A stretch of 64,000 bases of DNA from Vigna angularis (lineage: Eukaryota; Streptophyta; Magnoliopsida; Fabales; Fabaceae), in the NCBI RefSeq assembly GCF_016808095.1, contig NC_068976.1:11627001-11691000 (forward strand), given 5' to 3'. Position 1 is the stretch's first letter; the number at the start of each line of letters is the position of its first letter. The notes below the pieces were generated by a model. That model did no database searches. It worked only from the letters and a program-made list of their open reading frames with translations, and was not told where the DNA came from. This document shows positions 43,654-54,510 of the stretch, one piece after another. The position numbers and the translations under genes are program-made.

Positions 43654-46356
43654 ATGACTTTTTCTGATAAAAATCAATCGGAGAAACATGATTTTGGGAC
43701 TTCCGCTGCTACCTATATGCACGAATCGCTCACCCCTGGATGGCTTGACGGCACCAACTATGTTGAGTGGTCGTTGAACGCACAGAACAAGATTAGAGGC
43801 AGAAAATGTTGGGGTTACATATCTGGAACAAAGGTTGCACCAGAAAACAAGAAATCCGATGATTACGAAGCATGGGAAGATGAAAACTGCCTAGTAAAGT
43901 CTTGGCTTCTGGACTCCATGACGAAAGAAATCAGATCCCTCTTTATTCACTTAGCTACGGCAAAGGACATTTGGGACACTGTGCAACAAACATACTCAGC
44001 CAACCAGGATGCATCCCGATCATATCAATTATATCATGAGGTAATCTCTACTCAACAAAATGGAGGATTTGTTATTACATATTTTGGTAAATTGCAAAGA
44101 TTATGGCTAGAGTATGATACTATCACGAATTGTACCATGGAATGTCCTAAAGATGTTGAGAAATATAACAACATGATTAATTCTCAACGAGTTTATGTTT
44201 TTTTGGCTGGCCTGGATACACATTTGGATGTTGTTCGTGGTCGTATCCTTGCTACCACTTCCCTTCCAAATGTTCAATCCGTTTATGCAACTATTTGTGC
44301 TGAGGCAAACCGTCAAGCGGCTATGCTTGATAGTGAGTCTACTATGGGGACTTCCTTTGTTGTTAAAAAGTTTCCTAAGAAAGGAATCCGCAAGTGTACC
44401 CACTACAATGGGGATAATCATGTCATGAAGACATGTTTTAAACTCCATGGTTATCCGGATTGGAATCCAAAAGGCAAAACTACTCCCAATACCAAGGTAG
44501 AAGCTACTTCCAAGAGCCATATTTCTACTGCTGCCGAATTTGTGACCAAGTCAGGTATATCTAACTCTGCTATTAATCTTTCTGCTATTACTAGAGATAG
44601 TGATTGGATAATTGATTCAGGTGCTATTGATCATATGACCTGTGATTCTCATAAATTTACTAATTTTTCTCCTAATTGTTCTAAAACTATTATTACTAAT
44701 GCCAATGGGGTCTCATCTCCTATTGAAGGTGTAGGTATTATATCTTTCTCACCCTCCTTATCAATTTTCGATGTTTTATTTGTTCCTACATTGAACTGTA
44801 ATCTTTTCTTTGTCAGCAAATTATCCAAATCACATTCTTGTGTTGCCTCATTTTACCCAACCCATTGTCTTTTTCAGAACATTCATTCCAAGGAGAAGAT
44901 TGGCATTGGGAGAGAGAGGGAGGGACTCTATTATCTTGAAAATGTCTCACAACAAACCCATAAAGGTGCATTGGCTTGTCTTGCGAATGAACACACACAC
45001 GATAAAAACAAAAAGGAGATTTGGTTATGGCATAGACGATTGGGACATCCCTCTTTTGGTTATCTAAAAAAATTATTTCCATCATTATTTCATAAATGCA
45101 ATATTTCTGATTTTCTTTGTGAAACTTTTGTAATGGCAAAAAGCCATCGTAATGTGTTTCCTTTAAGCAATAAAAAGACTGATTTTCCTTTTTCATTAAT
45201 CCACAGAGATGTTTGGGGCCCTGCCCCACAATCTACACATAATGAAAAAAATGGTTTATCAGTTTTGTTGATGATTGTACTCGGGTAACCTGGGTGTATT
45301 TGCTTAAACATAAAAGTGATGTGTGTGATGTGTTTCGTTCCTTCCATCATATGATCGTTACACAATTTAACACATATATTAAAGTCATTCGATCAGACAA
45401 TGGAGGGGAATATTTTAAGACTGAATTAATAGAGTTCATGAACTCTAAAGGCATCTTGCATCAAACTACATGTCCTTATTCACCACAACAAAATGAAGTG
45501 GCTGAGAGGAAAAATAGACATATATTAGAAGTGACAAGATCACTTTTGATAGATGGTAATGTCCCATCTCATTTATGGGGTGAGGTTGTGAGCTTTGCCA
45601 TTTATTTAATTAATCGAACCCCTTCTAGTGTGCTTAACTTTTGAAGGTCTTTTGATGTGTTGTCTGATCATTGTATCCTTCCTTCCATAGTTTATTTACC
45701 CCCTCATGTTTTTGGATGTGTTATATATGTTCACTTACACCCACATCAACGTACAAAGCTTGAAGAACGAGCTATCAAATGTGTTTTTGTTGGGTATGGA
45801 TCAACTCAAAAAGGTTATTGTGCTTACCATCCACCATCAAAAAAATTTTATATCTCTATGGATGTGACATTTAATGAGCATGAATTTTTTTATGTTGATT
45901 CTCCACTTCAGGGAGGCCATGAAAGTGAAGTGCATAATCATGATGTTAGTATGTTTGATATCTCCGATATAAAATTATATTGTGAAGATAAATTATCGTA
46001 TGAGGATCATTCTGCAGGAAGTGAGCCAATCCTAAATATGGATCCTTCTTTTCTGGATAATACAGTGTCTTCTGATCATAACCAATTGGCACAATCTTCT
46101 CCACAGGTTCAGCTTGACTCTTCAGAGGTACCTTCTGATCCTATCTCTGATAATACTAATTTAGATGCAATTGATCATGGAATTAATTCTTGTCTGCGTG
46201 AGATCACCAGCACACCAAACACTGAGTCTATTACTGTTCAATATATTCTTTCACCTCGTTCTAACCGTGGTCAACCTCCAGTTAAATATGAACCAGACCT
46301 CCAAGCCAAAGTTAAATATCCCATTACCAAATATGTGTCATCTCATAGGTTATCTC
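43654..46356 (+). pseudogene. Copia C gag-protease-integrase region, broken
   Basis: The frame from 43654 encodes a copia gag (WLDGTNYVEWSLNAQNKIRG), a degenerate zinc-knuckle region, and an aspartic protease motif DWIIDSGAIDHMT. Then come the pre-integrase WLWHRRLGHPSFGYLKKL and the start of the integrase core (LIHRDVWGPAP). The second Cys of the HHCC zinc site is replaced (FLCETFVMAK). A frameshift occurs at about 45285, the frame resumes at 45294 with RSDNGGEYF and QQNEVAERKNR, and a stop follows at 45643. The integrase tail (HVFGCVIYVH, KCVFVGYGSTQKGY) continues from 45657 until the insertion of element D. Confidence 0.9.
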
Positions 46357-47438
46357 TGTCAGAGCAGCTGCAGCGGAATGGTTAGCGTGGAACAACAAAC
46401 CAAGAGGGGGGGTGAATTGGTTCTTACTAAAAACGTGTGCCTTAAAAATTTCTACTCAATTAAACTTACTTAGCAATTAATAAAGACAAATAAAGCAAGA
46501 GTAAGGTTGAGAGAAATTTGCACAGATGATTTTATCCTGGTTCGGATCTTACCAATCCTACGTCCAGTCGCTTATCTCAAAACAAGATAAACAGTTTCAC
46601 TAACACAAAACAATTACAAATTACAATCACAAAGATACAATTTGTAAGAGTTTAGAAACCACCTCTCTTGATACCACAAGAGATGAAACTACACCTCCTT
46701 TGAGTCTTCACAAAGGATGAACACCTCCTCCGAATACTTCACGAAGGATGATTCTCTTCCGAACACCTCCTTAGACACACCAAGGATGAATCGGCTATTT
46801 CCTCTGTCACCGTAGCAGCACTTCACCAGCTCCACAGACAAGAGTTTCACAAGCCGAACAAGAACACACAAGTCTCAAGAATTTCTGAGTATTTGAGCAC
46901 AAGGGAAGAGTTTCTGTGTCTCTGGATGTTTCACTTGAGAGAAAATGAGAGTCTATTTATAGACTCATCCAAAAGCTCTTCCATTTTTCGTTTTCAGCCT
47001 TTCTTACTGTGATAATCGATTATCTTAAGTTGCTAATCGATTAGTCACTAAAAGACAAAACAACGGATAGTCCAACAGCTCGAAAACGGCTAGTTTTTCA
47101 AACGGTCACCTTGCTAATCGATTAACAGCCCATGCTAATCGATTAGCGCTAATCGATTAACAGCCCTTGTTAATCGATTAGCATGCAGTGCAGAGATTTT
47201 CCATTGCTCTCTGGAATAATCGATTATTTACCCCTGTTAATCGATTAGCACTGCACAGTTTTGCTTCTTGGTTTATTTTTACATCACTTTTGAATGTATA
47301 CATAAAACCACTAATTTCCTATGTTTATACAGTTATTACAAAAGTTACAAGTCTTAAAAAATCATTCTTCATGAGTCTTGATTGTTCTTGACTTGATTTA
47401 GATATCATCAAAACTTCATCTTCATCATTTTGCTAACA
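46357..47438 (-). repeat. 3' LTR of element D
   Basis: The downstream LTR in element orientation. It carries eight AATCGATT palindromes between about 47010 and 47250, most as TAATCGATTA, and a TATAAATAG box on the minus strand at 46953-46961. Confidence 0.92.
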
Positions 47439-47452
47439 ATCTCCCCCTTTTT

Positions 47453-48174
47453 GATGATGATCAAAACCTTCTTGATGTTTAAAGCTTTTGGTAATAATCT
47501 GTATTTAAAACACAACTTAAGGAAGAAACAATTGTTAGTGCACTTAGAAATAAGTTTAAGGCTTTAAATATTTTATTTCTCCCCCTTTTTGATCATTATT
47601 AAAAAGTGATGTATAATTACTCCCCCTTAATAAAAGAATATATGCATATAAATATGAAGGAAAAACAACATACATTTTATTGAATTTAAAGAGGCAAGCA
47701 TACAAAGAAGTTAAATATATAGCACACACACTACAAAAAGCATAGAAGCATAAAGTACCCCTTTAGATATGCCTCCAATTTCGTAATGATAATCCTCTAG
47801 GTTGTTTCCATTTTTGTTTAGATCTTCATCTTGAGGATTGTCATCATTCTTCACTTCATTTGTTGTCTTCTACAAATCTTCATCATTTCCTGCATGTAAT
47901 TCAAATGACTCAAGAGGTTTTGCCTCAAGGTCTACAATTTCATCAAAGACAACATGCACACATTCTTCTATTTCAAATGTTTTCCGTTTGAAAACTATAT
48001 ATGCTTTGTATATTAGAAGAAAAAAAAATTCCATCTACCTTGGAAAAAAATTTCTTAATTCTTCTTTTCAAATATTTAGAACAAAAAAATTTAAAAAAAA
48101 ATTTTCTTAAATATGAAACATTTGGTACCCAACTATTTTGTATGGGTCCTTTGGGTTAGTTTGAAAATTTGAAA
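47453..48174 (-). other. 3' internal region of element D, non-coding
   Basis: About 720 bp between the end of gag and the polypurine tract, where a full copia element would carry several kilobases of pol. The sequence is AT-rich with CTCCCCC/TTTTTGAT words and no open frame of note. No pol remnant was recognised. Confidence 0.6.
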
Positions 48175-49875
48175 TTATTTTACAACCCAAATATATCTAC
48201 CACTTGGAACACCATAATGCTTAATTTTACATTTGTTAGATGTATGACCCTTTTTCATACAATAAAAGCATGATGCAACATTTGTGTTCCTATAAGTTGT
48301 TCCTTTTTCTATCCAAGTTCTACGGGTTCTATAATTATGTTTATTTTTAGGAACATACTTATTTTTAACAACCTTATTTTCATTATTTTTACTACATTCT
48401 CCAGTGGTTGTATTTTCAGAAAAATATTTGAATTTTATGCAAGATTCACATTCATTATTAGCAACATATTTTTCTTTTTCATAATATAAAACTTTACTTT
48501 TTAAATTTCTGATTTCTTCTGCTTGATATAAAAATTTATTTTTCAAACTTCTGTTTTCTTCAGACAAATTTGTAAATTCAGTTTTTAAATTATCATTAAT
48601 TTTAGACAAATTTTCAGAAGTAATTTTCAAATTTTCATTTTCTTCAAGAATATTTTCAAAATTTAATTTTAACTCTTTGAAATCCTTTTTCAATTTCTTA
48701 TGAGCTATATCTAATTTTTCGGATTCTACTAACAAAGCAGCATAGGTATCATGCAATTCAGTTTCACTATCATATTGACTAGAATTATCTGAATCGTTAG
48801 ATGTACTTACTTGGCTTCCAGCGTCGTCATCATCCGCCATTAGACATATGTTTGCTTCTTCATCAGAACTGCTCGAGTCAGAAATTGATTCGTTGTCATC
48901 GTCCCATGCGATGTATGCTTTCTTTTTCTTGAAGAATTTCTTTTCTTTCTTTTCTTCACCCTTCTTTTGATTTGGGCAGTCTGCTTTTAAGTGTCCCTTT
49001 TCTCCGCAACCATAGCATCTATAGTTTGAGGAAGATCCTTGATTTTCTCTCTTCTCATTTCTGAATCTCCCTTTGCCTTTTGATTTCATGAACCTATTGA
49101 ATCTCTTGATTAGTAGACTCAAATTTTCATCTTCTTCTGAGTCTTCATCTTCCATTTTGCTTTTGCTCTTTTCTACCTCAGATTTGAAGGCTAGAGTCTT
49201 TTTCTTAGTTTTTGCTTCTTCTTCATCTAGTCTTCCGAGGTCAAGTTCATGCTCTCTCAACTTTCCAAATAATGCCGCCATGGTCATTGTGTTGAGATTT
49301 TGTGACTCAGAAATTGCAGTCACTTTTGGTTGCCAAGACCTGTCTAAAGATTTCAAAATTTTTATATTAAGCTCATCAGTATCGAAAGACTTACCTAGTC
49401 CAATAAGATGGTTTACGATGTTGGTGAAGCGTTTCTGAACATCTACTATTGTTTCCCCTTGCTTCATCCTGAACATTTCGTATTCCTGGATTAAGGTATT
49501 CTTTCTAGCTCTCTTAACATCATCTGTACCTTCGTGGGTTACTCTAAGAACTTCCCACATTTCTTGTGCAGTTTTACAAACAGAAATCCTGTAAAACTCG
49601 TCAACAGTTAAAGCAGATGAAATAATATTACGAGCTTTTACATCATTACCAAATTTTTTCTTATCTTCAGCAGTCCATTGGTCACGGGGCTTTGGTTCCT
49701 GCATATTGTTAATTGGAACAAAAGGACCAGATACAATAGCATCCCAAATATCTATATCAATAGATTCCATAAAAATTTGCATTCTAACCTTCCAGAATGC
49801 GTAATTTTCACCTGTGAATAGTGGTGGTCTATTGATAGAAGCACCCTCTGCGAATGTTTGATACGATCCCGCCAT
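48175..49875 (-). CDS. Gag polyprotein of retrotransposon D
   Basis: An intact frame of 566 residues from the ATG at 49875 (MAGSYQTFAEGASI); an in-frame upstream ATG at 49908 overlaps the primer site and is less likely to be used. Residues 15-230 form a copia gag (RPPLFTGENYAFWKVRMQIF, SALTVDEFYRI, VQKRFTNIVNHLIGLG). A lysine-rich stretch and a CCHC knuckle (CYGCGEKGHLKADC) follow. Then come an acidic serine/aspartate-rich segment, a long coiled-coil (LEENENLKITSENLSKINDN and flanks) and a second knuckle-like CFYCMKKGHTSNKC near the C-terminus. Gag packages element RNA into cytoplasmic particles. The coiled coil and second zinc knuckle make it longer than a minimal copia gag. No frameshift or stop is present, matching the young LTRs. 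Confidence 0.92.
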   Translation of the reverse strand: MAGSYQTFAEGASINRPPLFTGENYAFWKVRMQIFMESIDIDIWDAIVSGPFVPINNMQEPKPRDQWTAEDKKKFGNDVKARNIISSALTVDEFYRISVCKTAQEMWEVLRVTHEGTDDVKRARKNTLIQEYEMFRMKQGETIVDVQKRFTNIVNHLIGLGKSFDTDELNIKILKSLDRSWQPKVTAISESQNLNTMTMAALFGKLREHELDLGRLDEEEAKTKKKTLAFKSEVEKSKSKMEDEDSEEDENLSLLIKRFNRFMKSKGKGRFRNEKRENQGSSSNYRCYGCGEKGHLKADCPNQKKGEEKKEKKFFKKKKAYIAWDDDNESISDSSSSDEEANICLMADDDDAGSQVSTSNDSDNSSQYDSETELHDTYAALLVESEKLDIAHKKLKKDFKELKLNFENILEENENLKITSENLSKINDNLKTEFTNLSEENRSLKNKFLYQAEEIRNLKSKVLYYEKEKYVANNECESCIKFKYFSENTTTGECSKNNENKVVKNKYVPKNKHNYRTRRTWIEKGTTYRNTNVASCFYCMKKGHTSNKCKIKHYGVPSGRYIWVVK

Positions 49876-49895
49876 TTGAATGACTATCAAAGCAA

Positions 49896-49907
49896 GCTCT
49901 GATACCA
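49896..49907 (-). other. Primer-binding site of element D
   Basis: TGGTATCAGAGC on the minus strand, complementary to initiator methionine tRNA and used by most plant copia elements. It sits 2 nt inside the 5' LTR (49910-50991). Confidence 0.92.
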
Positions 49908-49909
49908 AT

Positions 49910-50991
49910 TGTCAGAGCGGCTGCAGCGGAATGGTTAGCATGGAACAACAAACCAAGAGGGGGGGTGAATTGGTTCTTACTAAAAACGTGTGCCTTAAAA
50001 ATTTCTACTCAATTAAACTTACTTAGCAATTAATAAAGACAAATAAAGCAAGAGTAAGGTTGAGAGAAATTTGCACAGATGATTTTATCCTGGTTCGGAT
50101 CTTACCAATCCTACGTCCAGTCGCTTATCTCAAAACAAGATAAACAGTTTCACTAACACAAAACAATTACAAATTACAATCACAAAGATACAATTTGTAA
50201 GAGTTTAGAAACCACCTCTCTTGATACCACAAGAGATGAAACTACACCTCCTTTGAGTCTTCACAAAGGATGAACACCTCCTCCGAATACTTCACGAAGG
50301 ATGATTCTCTTCCGAACACCTCCTTAGACACACCAAGGATGAATCGGCTATTTCCTCTGTCACCGTAGCAGCACTTCACCAGCTCCACAGACAAGAGTTT
50401 CACAAGCCAAACAAGAACACACAAGTCTCAAGAATTTCTGAGTATTTGAGCACAAGGGAAGAGTTTCTGTGTCTCTGGATGTTTCACTTGAGAGAAAATG
50501 AGAGTCTATTTATAGACTCATCCAAAAGCTCTTCCATTTTTCGTTTTCAGCCTTTCTTACTGTGATAATCGATTATCTTAAGTTGCTAATCGATTAGTCA
50601 CTAAAAGACAAAACAACGGATAGTCCAACAACTCGAAAACGGCTAGTTTTTCAAACGGTCACCTTGCTAATCGATTAACAGCCCATGCTAATCGATTAGC
50701 GCTAATCGATTAACAGCCCTTGTTAATCGATTAGCATGCAGTGCAGAGATTTTCCATTGCTCTCTGGAATAATCGATTATTTACCCCTGTTAATCGATTA
50801 GCACTGCACAGTTTTGCTTCTTGGTTTATTTTTACATCACTTTTGAATGTATACATAAAACCACTAATTTCCTATGTTTATACAGTTATTACAAAAGTTA
50901 CAAGTCTTAAAAAATCATTCTTCATGAGTCTTGATTGTTCTTGACTTGATTTAGATATCATCAAAACTTCATCTTCATCATTTTGCTAACA
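49910..50991 (-). repeat. 5' LTR of element D
   Basis: The promoter-bearing LTR in element orientation. It matches the 3' LTR except at about four positions, including GCA/GCG near the outer edge and CCAAAC/CCGAAC; most are CG to CA/TG changes, as expected from cytosine methylation. It carries the same cluster of eight AATCGATT palindromes (about 50560-50805). Confidence 0.92.
50506..50514 (-). promoter_or_regulatory. TATA box of element D
   Basis: TATAAATAG on the minus strand, embedded in GAGTCTATAAATAGACTC, which is almost fully self-complementary. It lies between the AATCGATTA cluster upstream and the gag leader downstream, as expected for an LTR promoter. Confidence 0.8.
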
Positions 50992-50996
50992 ATCTC

Positions 50997-52564
50997 AGTC
51001 ATATGCATCATTTGTATATCAATTATCTTCAATTTCTATTCCTAGTAATATACAGGAAGCTTTGGCAGATCCTAGATGGACCGAAGCAATGGTTGAGGAG
51101 ATGGCAGCTTTAGAAAAAAACAACACTTGGGATCTTGTGTCCTTACCAAGAGGGAAGAAAACTGTGGGCTGCAAATGGGTCTTTACAATTAAGCATAAAG
51201 CTGATGGAACTATTGAGAGATATAAAGCACGACTTGTGGCTAAAGGTTACACTCAGTCTTATGGTGTAGATTATCAAGAGACGTTCGCACCGGTAGCCAA
51301 GCTCAATACTGTGAGAATACTTTTGTCGCTAGCTGCAAACCAAGATTGGCCTCTTCTACAATTTGATGTGAAAAATGCTTTCCTACACGGAGAAATTTCA
51401 GAAGAAATTTCAGAAGAAATTTATATGGATTCTCCACCAGGCATGACTGATTCAATTTGAATGAAGGTTTGCAAATTAAAGAAGGCTCTATATGGATTAA
51501 AACAATCCCCAAGAGCATCGTTTGGAAGGTTTACCAAGTCTATGAAGGCTTTTGGCTATAGAGCAAGTAACTCTGATCACACCTAATTTTTTAAGAGAGG
51601 AAAAGGAAAAATTACAGCTTTGATTATATATGTAGATGACCAAGATGAGATTTCTAGTTTACAATAATACCTTGCATCTAAATTTGAGATGAAACAACTT
51701 GGAAACCTCAAATATTTTTTGGTTATTGAAGTAGCTAGATCAAAACATTGTATTTTTCTTTACCAAAGAAAATGTACTATTGATTTACTATCGGAAACTG
51801 GGCTGCTTGGGAGTAAACCAACTGATACACCAATTGAACAAAATCATAAACTCTTTCAATACTCAAATTCAACAAGCATAGATAGAGGAAGATACCAAAG
51901 GCTGGTAGGAAAATTAATTTATTTGTGTCATACACGTCCAGATATCACCTATGCAGTGAATGTTGTTAGTTAATTTATGCATAACCCACGGAAGCTTCAT
52001 ATGGATGCTGTTGAAAGGATTTTGAGATATTTGAAGTCTGCTCCTGGAAAAGGAATTTTGTTCTCAAATCATGAAAACTTAAAGGTAGAAGGGTACACTG
52101 ATGCAGATTGGACAGGTTCAAAAGATGATAGAAGATCTATCTCTGGATAGTTTACTTTTGTAGGAGGGAATCTTGTAACTTGGAGGAGTAAAAAACAACA
52201 TGTAGTAGCAAGATCTAGTGCTGAAGCAGAATTCAGAGGCATGACACTAGGTGTATGTGAACTTTTGTGGATTAAAAATATCCTATCAGATTTGGGCTTT
52301 AAACAAAATGAAGCTATGAGTTTGTACTGTGACAATACTTCGGCTATAGCAATTGCTCACAATCATGTGCAACATGATAGAACAAAGCATGTGGAGATTG
52401 ATAGACATTTCATCAAAGAGAAGCTTGAAGCTGGAATAATTTCATTTCCTTTCGTAATATCAGAATTGCAGTTGGCTGATGTTCTCACCAAAGGAGTGTC
52501 AAGAAGATTGTTTAATGAGTCTCTATTCAAGTTGGGAATGTGTGATATCCATGCACCAACTTAA
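50997..52564 (+). pseudogene. Copia C reverse transcriptase and RNase H, broken
   Basis: Continues the pol frame after element D. Recognisable blocks are [60 protein letters not shown], a catalytic IIYVDD, and RNase H blocks GYTDADWTGSKDD, RSSAEAEFRGM, LYCDNTSAIAIA and HVEIDRHFIKEKL. A six-residue duplication (EEISEE) occurs near 51400. Stops at about 51458, 51584, 51667, 51971 and 52148 break the frame, so no active polymerase is made. Confidence 0.9.
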
Positions 52565-52571
52565 GTAGGGG

Positions 52572-52778
52572 TGTTAAGATATGCCAAATATTCTATTAAA
52601 GGATATTAGGCAATCAAATATTGTGTTAGTTATAATTTAGATATTATTATAATTTGTGCAGATTTGTGCACCTGTCATTCCTTTAATAGATGAAGAATTA
52701 TAGGATCATTGGATGTATATATATGGTACTCTACTATTTGAAATAATACATCAGAATTATTCTTTAAACATCTCTATA
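52572..52778 (+). repeat. 3' LTR of copia element C
   Basis: Direct copy of 43379-43585 with about seven differences. It is preceded by a purine tract and followed by the TACTG duplication. Confidence 0.9.
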
Positions 52779-52783
52779 TACTG

Positions 52784-53072
52784 TTCTCTTTCTCTTTTTC
52801 CTTCCCGTACCCTTTTTCTGGGTTGTTTCTCTTCTCTTTCCACAATGCATTTACTGATATGCAGATCTAATTCCATGCACTTCCACGATGCACAGAGGCT
52901 TCCGCTGCTATTCTTCTATGATGGTATCAGAGCTCTTCTTTGAAGAGCTTTGTTGCGCCAACCCTAATCTCCATTTCTTTACTTTCTTTTGTTTTCTTTC
53001 CCGATTTCTTGCACAATGTCAAAAGATTATAAAAGTTCTTTCAGTTTTCTTTATCTTCATCCTGGTGAAAGC
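52784..53072 (+). mobile_element. Copia element E: LTR end, primer site and gag start
   Basis: Sequence to about 52920 completes the LTR begun at 43183-43378. The primer site TGGTATCAGAGC is at 52922-52933. A gag start codon at 53016 opens a frame MSKDYKSSFSFLYLHPGES, typical of the N-terminus of copia gag proteins. It is cut at 53072 by a gypsy solo LTR and resumes at 54511. The AAAGC at 53068-53072 is the target duplication. Confidence 0.82.
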
Positions 53073-54510
53073 TGATAATGCTAAATTTTACCATATTTTA
53101 ATCATCATTTTAGTAGCAAAATCAACTCCTTTCTAACTTATAACTTGCTTAATCCTCTTCTTTTGTCTTGTTTTCTAAATAAATGTGTTTTTGGCTACTT
53201 TGATGTACTTTCATCAATCATCCCTTGTTTTGTAGCTAAAAATGTGCTTGGAAGGGTCTCCAATAATGTCCAAGGCTGAACCAACCACTAGAAGCAAGCA
53301 GATCTGCGGAAAAAGTGAAAATGATGCAGTGCTGAAAAGTCAGGCCCGGGCCCCCCTGGCTGAGGGGCGCCCAGCGCGACCTGCACCAGGGCCAGTTTCT
53401 GCACAGAAGCCAGTTTTTGTGTGCTGGTCGCGCCCGGGCGTGAAAAAGGGGCGCCGGGCGCGACTTTTTGCGAGAAGCTCGCGCCCGGGCGCGAGAAATG
53501 GGGCGCCGGGCGCGACTTTTGCTGATGTGTCAGATCCAGCTTATTTAACCCAGAAACGCGAAGGGGTTTGGGTCTTTGGTTATTTGGAGGCGCGATTTCA
53601 CTCAGAGGAGAGCTTGGAGGGCTGCTAGGGTTCGTGGGAACACTCCCTTCTTCCTCTTAGGTTCTTCATCTTCTTCCATGGCCATTTTGTAAGCTTAAAG
53701 GCTCTCCATGGAAATGGAGAGCCAAACCCATCTTGTTGGGATTAGTTGTAGCCTTTGAATTCTTGTGTAATTGTTGAATGATTTGATTATATATATGCCT
53801 TTTCTATCAATTGTTAGTATTCTTGTTTCCGATCTTAAAGCTTGCATGTAATGGGAACGTTCATGACTTGATTTTGGGGTTTTATGGATTATGGGAACGT
53901 AAGATGAAACCCGGAACTGAAATAGGAGTCCTTGTGGGTCATTGATTCTAGGAATGGAAGATGATTCACATGTTGTCTTAGATCCCAGCTCTTTAATGCG
54001 GGTTTTGCTTGTTAGATTGCCAAGGAATTGGGGTTTGATAAGGAAAACCTAGGCTCTTTCACCTAAGGAATTAGGGCTAGAGTGTTTTAGTGGATTGACT
54101 TTAGTAAATTGATAGAGAGGAGATAAAATTGGTTATACACAAGAGTGCATTGGTGAAAACTAACCTTAGCAATGTCATTTCATACCATTTCTTGTCTTTT
54201 CCATTTCCTAGTGCCTTCAATACCAAAGTCCAACCTTGTAATTACTTGTGAATTTATGTTTCTGCACTTGTTTGTAAATTGATGTTATGTTATTGAGTCT
54301 ATGTGAGTTGTTAATCGCACAATTCTCTAGTATTACGAGTCTCTTGGGAAAACGATACCCGGTCTTACCGGTTTATTACTTGAACGATTCGGTGCACTTG
54401 CCGAAATCGAGCCCAACAAGTTTTTGGACCATCAAGTTTTTGGCGCCGTTGCCGGGGATTTGGGGATTGAACCCGAGTCCTAGCAACGGCTAACAAGTTT
54501 TGGGTCATCA
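53073..54510 (+). mobile_element. Gypsy solo LTR, copy 2 (1,438 bp, TSD AAAGC)
   Basis: Starts TGATAATGCTAAATT and ends GGGTCATCA, with terminal TGAT/ATCA inversion and exact AAAGC duplications at 53068-53072 and 54511-54515. It is the same family as 9913-11736 but opposite in orientation. A GC-rich block with GCGCCCGGGCGC-like repeats (53345-53520) precedes a TTATTTAACC candidate TATA box (53549-53558). Near the 3' end the LTR contains a complete tRNA-Asp-complementary sequence TGGCGCCGTTGCCGGGGA (54441-54458). No gypsy internal sequence follows, so this is a solo LTR. Confidence 0.92.

Larger units (their letters stand above)
46357..50991 (-). mobile_element. Gag-only LTR retrotransposon D (TR-GAG type, TSD ATCTC)
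   Basis: Two direct LTRs of identical length (1,082 bp each) flank a 2.47-kb interior; the whole is bracketed by ATCTC (46352-46356 and 50992-50996). On the minus strand the LTR begins TGTTAGC and ends GCTCTGACA. The primer site is TGGTATCAGAGC (49896-49907) and the polypurine tract AAAAAGGGGGAGAT abuts the 3' LTR (47439-47452). The interior encodes a complete gag but no protease, integrase, reverse transcriptase or RNase H. The LTRs differ at about 4 of 1,082 positions, so insertion was recent. It would need copia enzymes supplied from elsewhere. Confidence 0.93.
43379..52778 (+). mobile_element. Ty1/copia element C, degenerate and split by element D (TSD TACTG)
   Basis: Two 207-bp direct LTRs (43379-43585 and 52572-52778) start TGTTAAGATATG. 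A 5-bp duplication TACTG flanks the whole (43374-43378 and 52779-52783). The primer site after the 5' LTR is TGGTATCAAGAGCC, one base longer than the usual initiator-Met match. A purine tract AAGTAGGGG precedes the 3' LTR. The LTRs differ at about 7 of 207 positions. The coding region has frameshifts and stops and is interrupted by element D between 46357 and 50991, so it is dead. Confidence 0.92.

Noticed and set aside
45643..45645. Functional separation of copia C integrase into two proteins
   Set aside because: The stop lies mid-domain with other stops and frameshifts nearby. It is decay.
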